Shown here one piece after another: positions 7,623 to 16,582 of a DNA stretch of 64,000 nt. The notes beneath the pieces were generated by a model. That model made no database searches. It saw only the letters and a program-made list of their open reading frames with translations, and was not told where the DNA came from. The translations under genes were made by a program, and so were the position numbers. Positions within the stretch are counted from its first letter, which is position 1. Every line of letters begins with the position of its first letter. The stretch comes from Hyphomicrobium sp. MC1. Its GTDB lineage: Bacteria > Pseudomonadota > Alphaproteobacteria > Rhizobiales > Hyphomicrobiaceae. The stretch lies in assembly GCF_000253295.1 (NCBI RefSeq), contig NC_015717.1:2542001-2606000 (forward strand). Reading direction: 5' to 3'.

Positions 7623-9431
7623 CTAGTCGCGGGGGTTCTTTTGACCAGGCAAGAGACGCTCGGACATTTCACGACGAAGCGCGCGCTCGACGATCTTCGG
7701 CATATTTTCGGCGAGCCACGTTTTGAGCAGCGGCCTGAGAAGATCGGCGACAGCATCTTCCATCTGGCGGTCGAGCGCAGTTTCCGATGTCGTTGCAGGA
7801 AGCGTCGAATGCAGAACCGTTTCGTCGCGCTTATCGTCAGCAGCCGGCGTTGCAGATGACGACGGCGGCTCGGACGAGACTGTGCGAGCAGCAATCGCGG
7901 CCCAGGGCGGCTCCGGCGCAGACTGCTGTGCCGCGGACGAACGCCGCTCGGGTGCGCTTTCGGCAGCCGGGGCGAATGTCTCCATCACGCTCGGCGGCGG
8001 TGGCGGCGCAGGCTGGAAGGCATTAGCAAGCGGCTCCAGCTTGCGAGACGGACCCAGCGTGGCCGATACGCTTGGAACCGCGAAGGTAGGCCGTCCGCGC
8101 GGCGCAGGCGCTTCCGGTTCGGACTTCGGTGGAGGCGCTGCGATTGGCGATGCCGTCATCGCCGCTGGCGAGACGGCTTTTTCAGCCGGGCTGGCGCTTT
8201 GCGGCCCGAAGGGACCGAAATACGGAGCGCTGCTAAACGGATTGTTTGCCTCAACCGGCTTCGGTTCAGGAGATGTAGCGCGCGGCGCAGGGCGCGGCTC
8301 CTCTTCGGCGGCAGGTTCCGAAGTGCGGACTTGCTGGGGAGCCGGAGCGATGGGTTCGAATTTCGGCAGTGGCGCTGGCTCTGCGGGAGCGGACGCTTGC
8401 GGTGACGGCGTGGGCTTTGCGGCGGGAGCTGGCTCCGCCTCCGCAGCAGGAGCCGATGTGGTCTTCGGCGTAGGCGCTGACGCTTCCTGCGTTTCGATTT
8501 TCTGGTGTGGAGAAGCGGGCTTCGGCGCAAACGGCGACGGGCCAAGATCGAACGCGAACGGATCGCTGGCCTCTGGCTTCGACACCGTGTCTTTCGCCGC
8601 TTCCGTCGGGGCTGTTTCTTCCGCCTCGATTTTCGGCTCGTCGGGCTTTGCGGCCGTTTCGTCCGCTTGCGCCTTCGCACGGCTCTGGCGGAGCGCGTTA
8701 AGGTCCTCGCTCAGCAGTTCCGTCAACTGCGCTTCAATGCTTGCGGTATCGGTCTTGCTGACGGACTTGGCGGCTGCGGGCTCAGGCTCGACCTTGAGAA
8801 TTGCAGGCGAGTCTTCCTTGACGATCGGAAGCGCCTCCTCGACGGGCACGACCTCGACCGTTTCGATGGTCACGGACCGGGCGGCCGCAATCTGAGCGTC
8901 GATCGAGAGCGTGTCGCTGCGCGAGATGGACGGCTGCGATGACGCGGGCGACTGCTGCTCGGCCTTGAATTCGTTCGTCGGCGCAGATTCAGTCGACCGT
9001 TCGTCACCGCGCGCCCGGAAGGGCTCTCGCGTCGGCGCCGCGTCACGATCGCGGAGCGAGGGCGAAACTCTGTCGAAAGGCGACGGCTCATCACGCGGAC
9101 GAAGCCGCGACGACGGCGAAAGGTCAGCGCGTTCCGCCGCGGCAGAACGCGGACCTCCGAACGGCGCATCCGTGTCTTTCCGCGTCTCAGGCTCCGAGGA
9201 CGGCGGCGATTTCAAAAAAGCCTCTCGCGACATGAACCCGCGCTGCGGTGTCGGCGCGGGAGCCTGGGTCGGCTGAGGCGAGGCTGATTTCGGCGTCGGC
9301 GAATAGGGCGTGCCTGGTTTGGGTGCCGCCGATGGCGCTCTCAGGCCGGATGAATCCTCCGCAATGATCTTGCGGATAGAGGCGAGGATCTCCTCCATGC
9401 TCGGCTCAGCGTTGGATTCAAGTCTCGACAT
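7623..9431 (-). CDS. popZ: PopZ-like pole-organizing protein with a very long disordered linker
   Basis: A 602 aa member of the DUF2497/PopZ family. The N-terminal helix MEEILASIRKIIAED (residues 12-26) corresponds to the client-binding region of PopZ. The C-terminal helices around QMEDAVADLLRPLLKTWLAENMPKIVERAL are the oligomerisation region. In between lie about 500 residues rich in Pro, Ala, Ser and Glu with no recognisable fold. Caulobacter PopZ is about 177 aa with a short Pro/Glu/Asp-rich linker, so this linker is much longer. The ATG is preceded by AAGGTAGGGT. Neighbours are tolC upstream and a second, smaller PopZ-like gene and valS downstream. In a budding, polar-growing bacterium it probably marks a pole and holds ParB and replication-control proteins; this role is inferred. 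Confidence 0.88.
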   Translation of the reverse strand: MSRLESNAEPSMEEILASIRKIIAEDSSGLRAPSAAPKPGTPYSPTPKSASPQPTQAPAPTPQRGFMSREAFLKSPPSSEPETRKDTDAPFGGPRSAAAERADLSPSSRLRPRDEPSPFDRVSPSLRDRDAAPTREPFRARGDERSTESAPTNEFKAEQQSPASSQPSISRSDTLSIDAQIAAARSVTIETVEVVPVEEALPIVKEDSPAILKVEPEPAAAKSVSKTDTASIEAQLTELLSEDLNALRQSRAKAQADETAAKPDEPKIEAEETAPTEAAKDTVSKPEASDPFAFDLGPSPFAPKPASPHQKIETQEASAPTPKTTSAPAAEAEPAPAAKPTPSPQASAPAEPAPLPKFEPIAPAPQQVRTSEPAAEEEPRPAPRATSPEPKPVEANNPFSSAPYFGPFGPQSASPAEKAVSPAAMTASPIAAPPPKSEPEAPAPRGRPTFAVPSVSATLGPSRKLEPLANAFQPAPPPPPSVMETFAPAAESAPERRSSAAQQSAPEPPWAAIAARTVSSEPPSSSATPAADDKRDETVLHSTLPATTSETALDRQMEDAVADLLRPLLKTWLAENMPKIVERALRREMSERLLPGQKNPRD

Positions 9432-9634
9432 ACCCTACCTTTTTCGCAACTGAGCCGCCCGCGTTCACGGGCGCACGCGATGACTGCACCATAAAGGCCC
9501 GGTGTTTCGCCTGGAATCATCGCGCCATCAACGATTTCCATAATGGTGGCAGGTTGCGGAAAAACCGCAACAATCTCCGCCGAAGTTATCCCCGGAGAGC
9601 GGCACTCTCAAGGCGGCGAGGAGACGCTGAAATG

Positions 9635-9667
9635 CAAAAAAGCATCAAGGCCGGAAAAATCCGGCCT
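9635..9667 (-). terminator. Rho-independent terminator of tolC
   Basis: The stem AGGCCGGA/TCCGGCCT (9648-9655 and 9660-9667, loop AAAA) lies about 28 bp past the tolC stop. Read on the minus strand it is followed within a few bases by a run of six T (9636-9641). Confidence 0.75.
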
Positions 9668-9694
9668 CGATAAACCCTTGGGAACTCTATCCGG

Positions 9695-11158
9695 TTACTT
9701 GGCCGGTGCGACATCCACGTGTTCCCGGCGGCCGTCGCCGTGGGTGATATCGATACCCCACCACTTGCTGCGAACCTGCTGGTAGTGGACTTCGGGATTG
9801 TAGACGGCCGTTGCGGCGCCGACTTCCGAGACGCTGAGGCGTCCGATTGCCGAAACCAGCGTATACGACGCGACGAGAATGTTGCGCTTCGTGGTCTCGA
9901 GGTTGACCTGGGACTGCAGCAATTCCTGCTGCGCGTTCAAGACGTCGAGAACCGTACGCTGACCGACCCGCTCTTCTTCGCGGACGCCGTTCAAAGCAGT
10001 GGTGTTGGCAACAATCGACGCCTTGTCCGATTCAGCCTGGGCCTTGAAGCCGACGAGCTGTGACCAAGCCTGAACCACCTGCGATTGGGCCGAAGCACGC
10101 TGCACCTCGATCTGCTGAAGCGCGGCAATATGGTTGTGCTTGGCTTGGCGAACCTGAGCGAAGACTTCGCCGCCCTGCGCATAAAGCGGAACAGTAACGC
10201 TGGCGACAACGGATGCAGACGTTCCCTGATCGATGCCTTCCGACGGGTCGTACTGATCGGTGTAGTTGGCTTCGAGTTGCGCCTGGGGCAGCAACTGGCC
10301 GCGAACCTGATCGACTGTGTAGCGGGCGGCCTGTTCTGAATAGAGCGCCTGCACGACGATCGGATTTTCTTTCGTACCGATCGCGATGGCGTCCTGCAGC
10401 GATCGCGGCACAAGCTTGGTGTTCGGATTGGCCTCAATCAAGTTGTAGGGCGGATGCCCCACGACCTGCTCGAAGATCGCACGGCTCGACTTCAAATTGG
10501 CGCGCGCCTGATCGAGGTCCGACTGACCGAGAGCGCGGCGAGCTTCCGACTGCGCAACGTCCGTCTTCGTCACTTCACCGACGGCGAAACGGTCTCTTTG
10601 AGCTTTCAGTTCGGCGTCGAGAAACTTGAGGTTGTTTTCATTCAGCTTGACGATCGCCTGATCGCGAGTGACGTCGCCGTAGGCTGTCACCGCATCGAGC
10701 AGAACTTGCTGTTCGGTGCTCCGCAACGTTTCACGGCCGGCACGGTCATTCGCTTCGGCCGCATTGACGGCGTTGGTGACCTGGAACCCGGTGAACAGCG
10801 GCTGCACGAGATCAATTGCATATCCACGCGGAGAACCGACGTTCGTCCCCGTCGTTCCTGGCACCGGAGAAACCGTTCTCGTGCGCTCACGGCCGACATT
10901 TGCCGAGGCGTTGATGTCAGGCCGATAGCCGGAGTTCGCACGAGCAATGTCTTCGTCTCGCGCACGCTGCTGCGCGCGGGCCGCATCGAGCGTCGGGCTG
11001 TACTGGTATGTCGCTGAGAGCGTATCGATCAGCGTTTCAGCGCTGACGTCAGTCGAAAAAGCGGCATAGGCCGCCAAAGCGATGAATGTAGTCAACGTGC
11101 GACGTTGGACCGAAGTCGCATCGCGACGGGACAATTGATTTGATTTTGTCTTAGCCAA
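9695..11158 (-). CDS. tolC: TolC family outer membrane efflux protein
   Basis: An outer membrane channel for type I secretion and multidrug efflux. A signal peptide covers residues 1-40 from the chosen start, with cleavage after TDVSA, followed by ETLIDTLSATYQYSPTLDAA, the first conserved coiled-coil repeat of the OEP family. The second repeat follows near residue 250. The C-terminal region has the VLDVLNAQQELLQSQVNL motif typical of TolC. TTG 11158 is preferred because AGGTG lies eight bases upstream; an in-frame GTG at 11179 is possible. It is transcribed on its own or with the methyltransferase gene upstream, and ends at a good terminator. Confidence 0.93.
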   Translation of the reverse strand: MAKTKSNQLSRRDATSVQRRTLTTFIALAAYAAFSTDVSAETLIDTLSATYQYSPTLDAARAQQRARDEDIARANSGYRPDINASANVGRERTRTVSPVPGTTGTNVGSPRGYAIDLVQPLFTGFQVTNAVNAAEANDRAGRETLRSTEQQVLLDAVTAYGDVTRDQAIVKLNENNLKFLDAELKAQRDRFAVGEVTKTDVAQSEARRALGQSDLDQARANLKSSRAIFEQVVGHPPYNLIEANPNTKLVPRSLQDAIAIGTKENPIVVQALYSEQAARYTVDQVRGQLLPQAQLEANYTDQYDPSEGIDQGTSASVVASVTVPLYAQGGEVFAQVRQAKHNHIAALQQIEVQRASAQSQVVQAWSQLVGFKAQAESDKASIVANTTALNGVREEERVGQRTVLDVLNAQQELLQSQVNLETTKRNILVASYTLVSAIGRLSVSEVGAATAVYNPEVHYQQVRSKWWGIDITHGDGRREHVDVAPAK

Positions 11159-11458
11159 TTGTGTGCACCTGCATTCCACTCGCTGCCCCGAACAAGCGAG
11201 AGGACCCCCGTTTGTAACCCGTCTAGCCGATTCGATCCCGACCGACTAAAGGGTTTCCCCTTCTTAAACGCACTGCGTAATCTATGGCGGTATTTACGTC
11301 ACGCCAGTGTTCGCCTGCGCTTTTGTTTGTAAGCGTTGCAGGAAATGCACTTCCCTGTCTTTCTTCAAAAGCTTCGGCGATCCATTTTCCAGCGCAACCC
11401 TGCATCAGCTCGGTCAAAAGACCGCCGACTGTGCCCCCTTTGCACCAGAAATCTCAAT

Positions 11459-12112
11459 CTAGAATACAAAAGCAGGCCGCTCGACCGAGAAGCCAGCCAG
11501 CGGCAAAGCCGACGCCTGGAACCCCTCACGCAGAGCGAAGATTCCTCCCCGCTTATGAAACTCGACAGCCCTGCCGATCCGGTCATTCGTTGCGATGGCG
11601 ACTAAACGGCCGTCCTCACGAACCTGCGGTTTCAGCGCCTCAGGCACTCGCTCGATGCCACCTTCGACGAGGACGACATCATATGGTGCCTTGGCCGACC
11701 AGCCAGCGGCTGCCGGGCCAGATACTGCGATAGCGTTCGTGATGCCGTTCGCCGCGAACGCGGCCTGAGCGGTCTTGGCGCTTTCCTCATCAGGCAGCAG
11801 TGCAACGACCTTGGCCGCAAACTGCGAGACGAGCGCTGCGCCATAACCAGCTTCACCGATGACGAGGACGTTATCGGCCTCTTCTATCTCGGCCAATTGA
11901 ATGAGCTTGGCGAGAACGCGCGGCGCCAGCACCTCGCGTCCGGGCGCGATCATCAAACTTTCGTCGCTATAGGCCAAGTCTGCGAGCTTCGCGGGCAGAA
12001 AGGCTTCGCGCGGAATGACCGTCATGGCCGACGTGATGCGCCTGTCCGTCACGTCACTCGGACGGATTTGGCTTTCGACCATATTTTTGCGTTGCAGAGC
12101 AGTGTTCGTCAC
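11459..12112 (-). CDS. pcm: Protein-L-isoaspartate O-methyltransferase family protein (divergent)
   Basis: A 217 aa protein with the overall plan of protein-L-isoaspartate methyltransferase: NMVESQIRPSDVTDRRI near the start, then REAFLPAKLADLAYSDESLMIAPGREVLAPRVLAKL. The SAM-binding loop reads VLVIGEAGYGA (residues 82-92) instead of the usual E-I-G-x-G-x-G pattern, and the active-site loop is also altered. This divergent form next to tolC is normal in Hyphomicrobiales. Repair activity is therefore uncertain; it may be a SAM-binding protein with another role. The start ATG follows from the conserved N-terminus. Confidence 0.8.
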   Translation of the reverse strand: MTNTALQRKNMVESQIRPSDVTDRRITSAMTVIPREAFLPAKLADLAYSDESLMIAPGREVLAPRVLAKLIQLAEIEEADNVLVIGEAGYGAALVSQFAAKVVALLPDEESAKTAQAAFAANGITNAIAVSGPAAAGWSAKAPYDVVLVEGGIERVPEALKPQVREDGRLVAIATNDRIGRAVEFHKRGGIFALREGFQASALPLAGFSVERPAFVF

Positions 12113-12465
12113 GCTTGTCTCCGCGCCGGAGTTCTTGCCTGTGTTAAGTCTTTCTATACGCAGTCCATGAGCCTCGCGCGACTGGAAAGCGGTCGCATGT
12201 GGGCGGTTTGCAACGCTTATCTACGGTACTCACTGACTAATTTGGCCCCTTGGGGAGGAAACATCCGCGTGCCAGCCGCCTGGCCCTTGCTCCGGTTGCG
12301 TCTCGAACCCTGGTGAGGCGGCCTCATCCGAACAATTTCAATCCATCTTCGTAACGGCTTGTAAGAAGCGCGGCGTCTGTGTTAGACGGCCCGTTCGATC
12401 GATTGGCGCCCGGATTTGCATGACCACATTGCGGTCCGGAGAGGCGGTTGGACGAATACGAGTGG
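12113..12465. other. Non-coding region upstream of tRNA-Cys
   Basis: No convincing gene is seen in these 353 bp. It should hold the promoter of the methyltransferase gene (minus) and that of tRNA-Cys. For the latter, TTGTAA at 12359-12364 and TTAGAC at 12382-12387 are 17 bp apart, about 80 bp before the tRNA. Confidence 0.4.
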
Positions 12466-12539
12466 GGCCACGTGGCGGAGTGGTGACGCAGCGGATTGCA
12501 AATCCGTGAACGCCGGTTCAATTCCGGCCGTGGCCTCCA
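12466..12539 (+). tRNA. tRNA-Cys (anticodon GCA)
   Basis: A 74 nt cloverleaf. The acceptor GGCCACG pairs with CGTGGCC (12529-12535), followed by discriminator T and an encoded CCA (12537-12539). The anticodon loop reads ATTGCAAAT with GCA, and the T arm carries GGTTCAATTCC. The U73 discriminator is an identity element of tRNA-Cys. No integrase or duplicated 3-prime end is seen nearby. Confidence 0.97.
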
Positions 12540-12660
12540 AGCGTGCTTCGACTTGTCGCCGTCCGGCGTCGTTGGATACGCTAAAGAAAATCGAGCTAGC
12601 CTCTCGCCAGCGCAGACTCGTTCTGCTATGCGGGGCGCTTTCCGGGCACAGCCCCGGTAT

Positions 12661-12735
12661 TCCGCGGTAGCTCAGTGGTAGAGCGTCCGACTGTTAATCG
12701 GATGGTCGTAGGTTCGAGCCCTACCCGCGGAGCCA
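12661..12735 (+). tRNA. tRNA-Asn (anticodon GTT)
   Basis: A 75 nt cloverleaf. The acceptor TCCGCGG pairs with CCGCGGA (12725-12731), followed by discriminator G and an encoded CCA (12733-12735). The anticodon loop CTGTTAAT contains GTT, and the T loop is GGTTCGAGCCC. It lies 121 bp after tRNA-Cys and may be cotranscribed with it. Confidence 0.97.
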
Positions 12736-12890
12736 TTTCCAGCTGAAAATATTCGCTTACCTCGAAATGGCGGTCTACTCTCAAACCGATCTGCGGGCAT
12801 ACTAGGCAAGACCGACGATGGCCGTTATCGGTGCCTTGAACGGCCTTCGCCGGGCAAGAAATGCCGGTCCTGACCGCCGGGTTAATCGGG

Positions 12891-13250
12891 TCACCCCCAC
12901 AACGTGTCGTCGACAATTACAAATCGGCCGCCAGGGCTTTCGTCACGGGCGAACTTGATCGCCGCTTGGCGCGTGCGGAATAGGCCGGCTTTACTCCCGT
13001 TGCCTTCGCGAATTTCCCACCATCCCGAAGAGTGGACCGCCATATGGAATATCGATGCGGAACAAACGCTTTGTTGGGAAGGAATGAGAGATCGTCCCGC
13101 TATTGGCTCCTTCTCAGCTGCCGCTGGCACTTTCTCGACACTATCGCTCGCACGCTGAGCGATCGATGACAATTCGATCAAACGGGCCTGACAAAACAGA
13201 TCGGCGGAATTGTTCCGAGACGAATTTTGCGAATGAGGTTTGAACGGCAT
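12891..13250 (-). CDS. Hypothetical protein with a DUF2188-like C-terminus
   Basis: A small protein of 119 aa from the chosen ATG, which has GGAG eight bases upstream; another ATG at 13265 is in frame. The N-terminal two thirds has no recognisable features. The last 44 residues (from GWWEIREGNGSKAGLFRTRQAAIKFARDE) resemble the short beta-alpha units of DUF2188-type proteins, with a W-x-V/I-R start and a later A-x-x-x-A-R helix. No function is known. The coding assignment rests on that C-terminal pattern. Confidence 0.45.
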   Translation of the reverse strand: MPFKPHSQNSSRNNSADLFCQARLIELSSIAQRASDSVEKVPAAAEKEPIAGRSLIPSQQSVCSASIFHMAVHSSGWWEIREGNGSKAGLFRTRQAAIKFARDESPGGRFVIVDDTLWG

Positions 13251-13351
13251 TTGCCGGCTCCACATTGGAACGAAAACGCAGAAGGTCAGACGGAGCTGAG
13301 AGCAAAGCCGTCCGACCTTCTGACTAATGACCTCAGAGAACGTGGCCGAAC

Positions 13352-13597
13352 TCAGTTGCCGCGAGTTGGGGGCGCGCCTCGAAACGTTGTTGGGATATGG
13401 CTCACGCCCATCGATTCGAAGCGAGGATTTGTGGCCCCCTCGTTGATCGGATGGGCCGCACTAACGATGATGCCGGCAGCCACCATCAACGCTACGACGG
13501 CGAACAGGTTGTAGGCGACCTTGCGGGGCGCGTCCTTATCGTTGTCCCGTCGATCCCAAGTGTTACGACCAATAAGTATTATGCCTGGATATGTCAT
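13352..13597 (-). CDS. Small single-pass membrane protein
   Basis: An 81 aa protein whose ATG is preceded by a near-perfect ribosome binding site (AAAGGAG, seven bases upstream). The N-terminus is short and charged (RRDNDKDAPRKVAYN), followed by one membrane helix at about residues 30-48 (LFAVVALMVAAGIIVSAA) and a polar tail. The positive-inside rule places the N-terminus in the cytoplasm. No family is recognised. It sits alone between the tRNAs and ilvD on the same strand as ilvD. Confidence 0.6.
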   Translation of the reverse strand: MTYPGIILIGRNTWDRRDNDKDAPRKVAYNLFAVVALMVAAGIIVSAAHPINEGATNPRFESMGVSHIPTTFRGAPPTRGN

Positions 13598-13811
13598 GGC
13601 ACATCTCCTTTCGTGGCGGAGAAGTAGCGATGGCCATATTTGAAATCGAGACGGCGGAGCAGGCGACGTTATAGGAACGGCATAATGGCGTATCGCCGCA
13701 GTCGGTGCGGAAACGGCGACTGCGCCTTTCCCATTTCAGCGCGCGCCGATGCAGGCGTACACGGCAGCTCGCCGTCCGGCGAACGAACATCATTCCGGAA
13801 GCACGCGAAGT

Positions 13812-13839
13812 GGCCGTCCACCGCATCAGAAGGACGGCC
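13812..13839 (-). terminator. Hairpin downstream of ilvD
   Basis: GGCCGTCC (13812-13819) and GGACGGCC (13832-13839) form an 8 bp stem 12 bases past the ilvD stop. There is no U-run. A second weaker stem (CGCAGTCG/CGACTGCG, 13697-13724) lies further downstream. Confidence 0.45.
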
Positions 13840-13850
13840 GATTTCGATGC

Positions 13851-15680
13851 TTAGATCTCGCGAATGGCACCCCGAGAAGCGCTGGTCGCCATGCTGGCGT
13901 AGGCTTTCAGCGCCTTCGAAACCTTACGCGTTCGGGCTTCTGCAGGCTTCCAGCCGATCTGCTCCTGCGCGGCCCGACGCTTTGCCATTTCCTCATCGCT
14001 GATTGCGAGGTGGATGCGGCGCTCAGGGATGTCGATCTGAATCTCATCGCCTTCCTGCACCAACGCGATGGCGCCGCCGGCTGCCGCCTCCGGCGATACG
14101 TGGCCGATCGACAGGCCCGACGATCCGCCTGAAAAGCGCCCGTCCGTAACGAGGGCGCAAGCCTTGCCGAGGCCTTTCGATTTCAGATAGCTCGTCGGAT
14201 AGAGCATCTCCTGCATGCCGGGCCCGCCACGCGGTCCCTCATAACGGATCAGCACGATATCGCCCGGCTTAACCCGGCCGCCGAGAATGTCGGACACGGC
14301 CGAATCCTGGCTTTCGAAAACGCGGGCACGGCCGGTGAACTTCAGGATGCTGTCATCGACGCCAGCGGTTTTCACGATGCAGCCCTCTTCGGCCAGATTA
14401 CCGAACAGCACGGCCAGACCGCCGTCTTGCGAGAAAGCATGAGCCTTGTCGCGAATGACGCCCTTCGTGCGATCGATGTCGAGTTCGGCGTAGCGGCGAT
14501 CCTGGCTGAATGCGACCTGCGTCGGCACGCCTCCGGGAGACGCGCGATAGAAATCGGCGACCGTCTCGCTGTTGGACTGCGCGACGTCCCAGTGCGACAG
14601 GGCCTCACCCAGGGTGGCGGCGTGAACGGTCGGAACGTCGGTGTGGAGCAGGCCCGCACGATCGAGTTCGCCGAGGATCGCCATGATGCCACCCGCGCGA
14701 TGAACGTCTTCCATGTGCACGTCCGACTTCGCTGGCGCGACCTTGCACAGGCACGGAACGCGGCGCGAGAGGCGGTCGATGTCGCTCATCGTGAACGGCA
14801 CTTCGGCTTCTTGCGCAGCGGCAAGCAAATGCAGCACCGTGTTCGTCGATCCGCCCATCGAAATGTCGAGGGTCATGGCGTTCTCGAAGGCGGCAAAGCC
14901 TGCAATGGTCCGCGGTAGCGCCGTCTCATCATTCTGCTCGTAATAGCGGCGGGTCAAATCGACGATGAGATGGCCAGCTTCAACGAACAAACGCTTGCGC
15001 CCCGCATGCGTCGCGACGATTGAGCCGTTGCCTGGCAGCGAAAGGCCGAGCGCTTCGGTCAAGCAGTTCATCGAGTTCGCGGTGAACATGCCCGAGCACG
15101 AACCGCACGTCGGACAGGCGGAACGCTCCATCGCCATCACGGCTTCGTTGGACACGCGATCGTCGGCGGCAGCAACCATGGCGTCGACGAGGTCGACTGC
15201 CATCTGTTTGCCGTCGTGGATGACCTTGCCGGCTTCCATCGGTCCACCCGAAACGAACACGGTCGGAATGTTGAGCCGCAGGCTCGCCATCAGCATGCCG
15301 GGCGTAATCTTATCGCAATTGGAAATGCAGACCATGGCGTCAGCGCAATGGGCATTGACCATGTATTCGACGCTGTCGGCAATCAGCTCACGCGAGGGGA
15401 GCGAATAGAGCATCCCGTCGTGACCCATGGCGATACCGTCATCGATGGCGATGGTGTTGAACTCTTTGGCGACGCCTCCGGCGCGCTCAATCTCGCGGGC
15501 GACGAGCTGCCCGAGATCCTTAAGATGCACATGCCCCGGAACGAACTGCGTGAACGAGTTCACGACGGCAATGATCGGCTTGCCGAAATCCTCGTCCTTC
15601 ATGCCGGTTGCACGCCATAGGCCGCGCGCGCCAGCCATGTTTCTGCCGTGGGTGGTCGTCCTGGAACGATAAGGAGGCAT
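13851..15680 (-). CDS. ilvD: Dihydroxy-acid dehydratase
   Basis: Catalyses the third step of valine and isoleucine biosynthesis, dehydrating dihydroxy-acids to 2-oxo acids in the cytoplasm with an iron-sulfur cluster. The cluster cysteines are visible in CISNCDKITPGML and in CPTCGSCSGMFTANSMNCL. The N-terminus MPPYRSRTTTHGRNMAGARGLWRATGM and the length of 609 aa match the E. coli-type enzyme. It stands alone here, with the small membrane protein gene as the next gene downstream. No attenuator or leader peptide was identified upstream. Confidence 0.97.
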   Translation of the reverse strand: MPPYRSRTTTHGRNMAGARGLWRATGMKDEDFGKPIIAVVNSFTQFVPGHVHLKDLGQLVAREIERAGGVAKEFNTIAIDDGIAMGHDGMLYSLPSRELIADSVEYMVNAHCADAMVCISNCDKITPGMLMASLRLNIPTVFVSGGPMEAGKVIHDGKQMAVDLVDAMVAAADDRVSNEAVMAMERSACPTCGSCSGMFTANSMNCLTEALGLSLPGNGSIVATHAGRKRLFVEAGHLIVDLTRRYYEQNDETALPRTIAGFAAFENAMTLDISMGGSTNTVLHLLAAAQEAEVPFTMSDIDRLSRRVPCLCKVAPAKSDVHMEDVHRAGGIMAILGELDRAGLLHTDVPTVHAATLGEALSHWDVAQSNSETVADFYRASPGGVPTQVAFSQDRRYAELDIDRTKGVIRDKAHAFSQDGGLAVLFGNLAEEGCIVKTAGVDDSILKFTGRARVFESQDSAVSDILGGRVKPGDIVLIRYEGPRGGPGMQEMLYPTSYLKSKGLGKACALVTDGRFSGGSSGLSIGHVSPEAAAGGAIALVQEGDEIQIDIPERRIHLAISDEEMAKRRAAQEQIGWKPAEARTRKVSKALKAYASMATSASRGAIREI

Positions 15681-16582
15681 ATCGAGGGTCTTTCTCGTAA
15701 TGGGCTCGTAAGGGTCGTTTGGAGATCAAGCGGACGATGGCTCGCCATCCGGGCCGCTTTTCGTGGGCTGGCCAATAGCATAACTGGCGCCGAATGCCGA
15801 AGATAACAGGGTCTCACGCCGAGCGCCAATGACGCAGAGGCGGTCACCCGCCCCCGCGAGAACTGCTTGGCGGCAGGCCCGAAAGCATTGCAGCGACGCC
15901 GCATTAAGCAGAAGCGTCCGGAAGGTCAAATTATATGCCGAATTTGCCGTCTGAGGCTCTGGGATTTGCGTGCCCTGCTCGGAAAATCCGTCCAGCCTTT
16001 TCGGACAGCGCCGACACGCTGGCGCAGCGTTGTGGGAGTGTGCACGGCGTCGGGCTAAAATCCGACTGCGAACGATGCTCGAGCAGACCAGCTTCTTGAA
16101 AATACGAGTTTCATGCGTTTTTATTTCCGGAATTCTCAGACTTAATTTTTTTATTTCATCGTTAATGACAAATCGGAATTTCAAATAGATTTCATGCATC
16201 TATTTTATCGACAAAGTATTCCAATACCCCACAATCGAAATTCAAAATAAAATACTTTTTTCTCTCTTGTGGCATCCGAGACGACGCACTGCAAGCGGAC
16301 GATCTGAACTTGCCGCCGAATCAGCCAATCCAATAGTGATAAGCGATGATTAGTTGAATTACGATACGCTTGACGCATCATGCCGCCCCGCGCCCAAGTC
16401 TGACCTGGATCAGCCTCACTAAGGGGCTTTTCAATTTGGCGGCACAAATGTCATATCTGATTAAACGGCACCTTGTTATATATTGCCAAGTCAGTCTCAA
16501 TTGAATCTTGTCCGCCCGTACATAGCCAGACAAGTTTCAATTCAGGTCGTGCATTGCTACATTTAAAATTGGACATAGATTT
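15681..16582. other. 0.9 kb non-coding, AT-rich region before the oxidase operon
   Basis: No reading frame here has a credible start, composition or family match. The part from about 16080 to 16560 is clearly richer in A/T than the surrounding genes. It contains a perfect 8 bp inverted repeat at 16183-16205 and a TATATT-like element near 16480. It must contain the ilvD promoter on one side and the oxidase promoter on the other. The length and composition leave room for a small RNA, but none can be shown. Confidence 0.5.
16183..16205. promoter_or_regulatory. Palindrome AAATAGAT-N7-ATCTATTT upstream of the oxidase operon
   Basis: Perfect 8 bp arms at 16183-16190 and 16198-16205 form a 23 bp dyad inside the AT-rich stretch about 380 bp before the first oxidase gene. 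The size suits a dimeric regulator. The protein that might bind is unknown, and it does not match the FNR consensus. Confidence 0.35.

Noticed and set aside
8156..8680. 174-codon Arg-rich frame on the minus strand
   Set aside because: It is an out-of-frame reading of the same PopZ-like linker with no plausible start or domain.
7723..8895. 390-codon Gly/Ala/Ser-rich frame on the plus strand
   Set aside because: It mirrors the low-complexity linker of the large PopZ-like gene on the other strand; the Pro/Ala/Glu codons give Gly/Ser/Ala when read in reverse.
12466..12735. tRNA genes as attachment sites of an integrated element
   Set aside because: No integrase, direct repeat of the tRNA 3-prime end or change in gene content is seen on either side.
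15726..16199. 157-codon frame in the gap upstream of ilvD
   Set aside because: It has no ribosome site, a mixed AT-rich and Arg/Cys-rich composition and no family; the gap was left non-coding.
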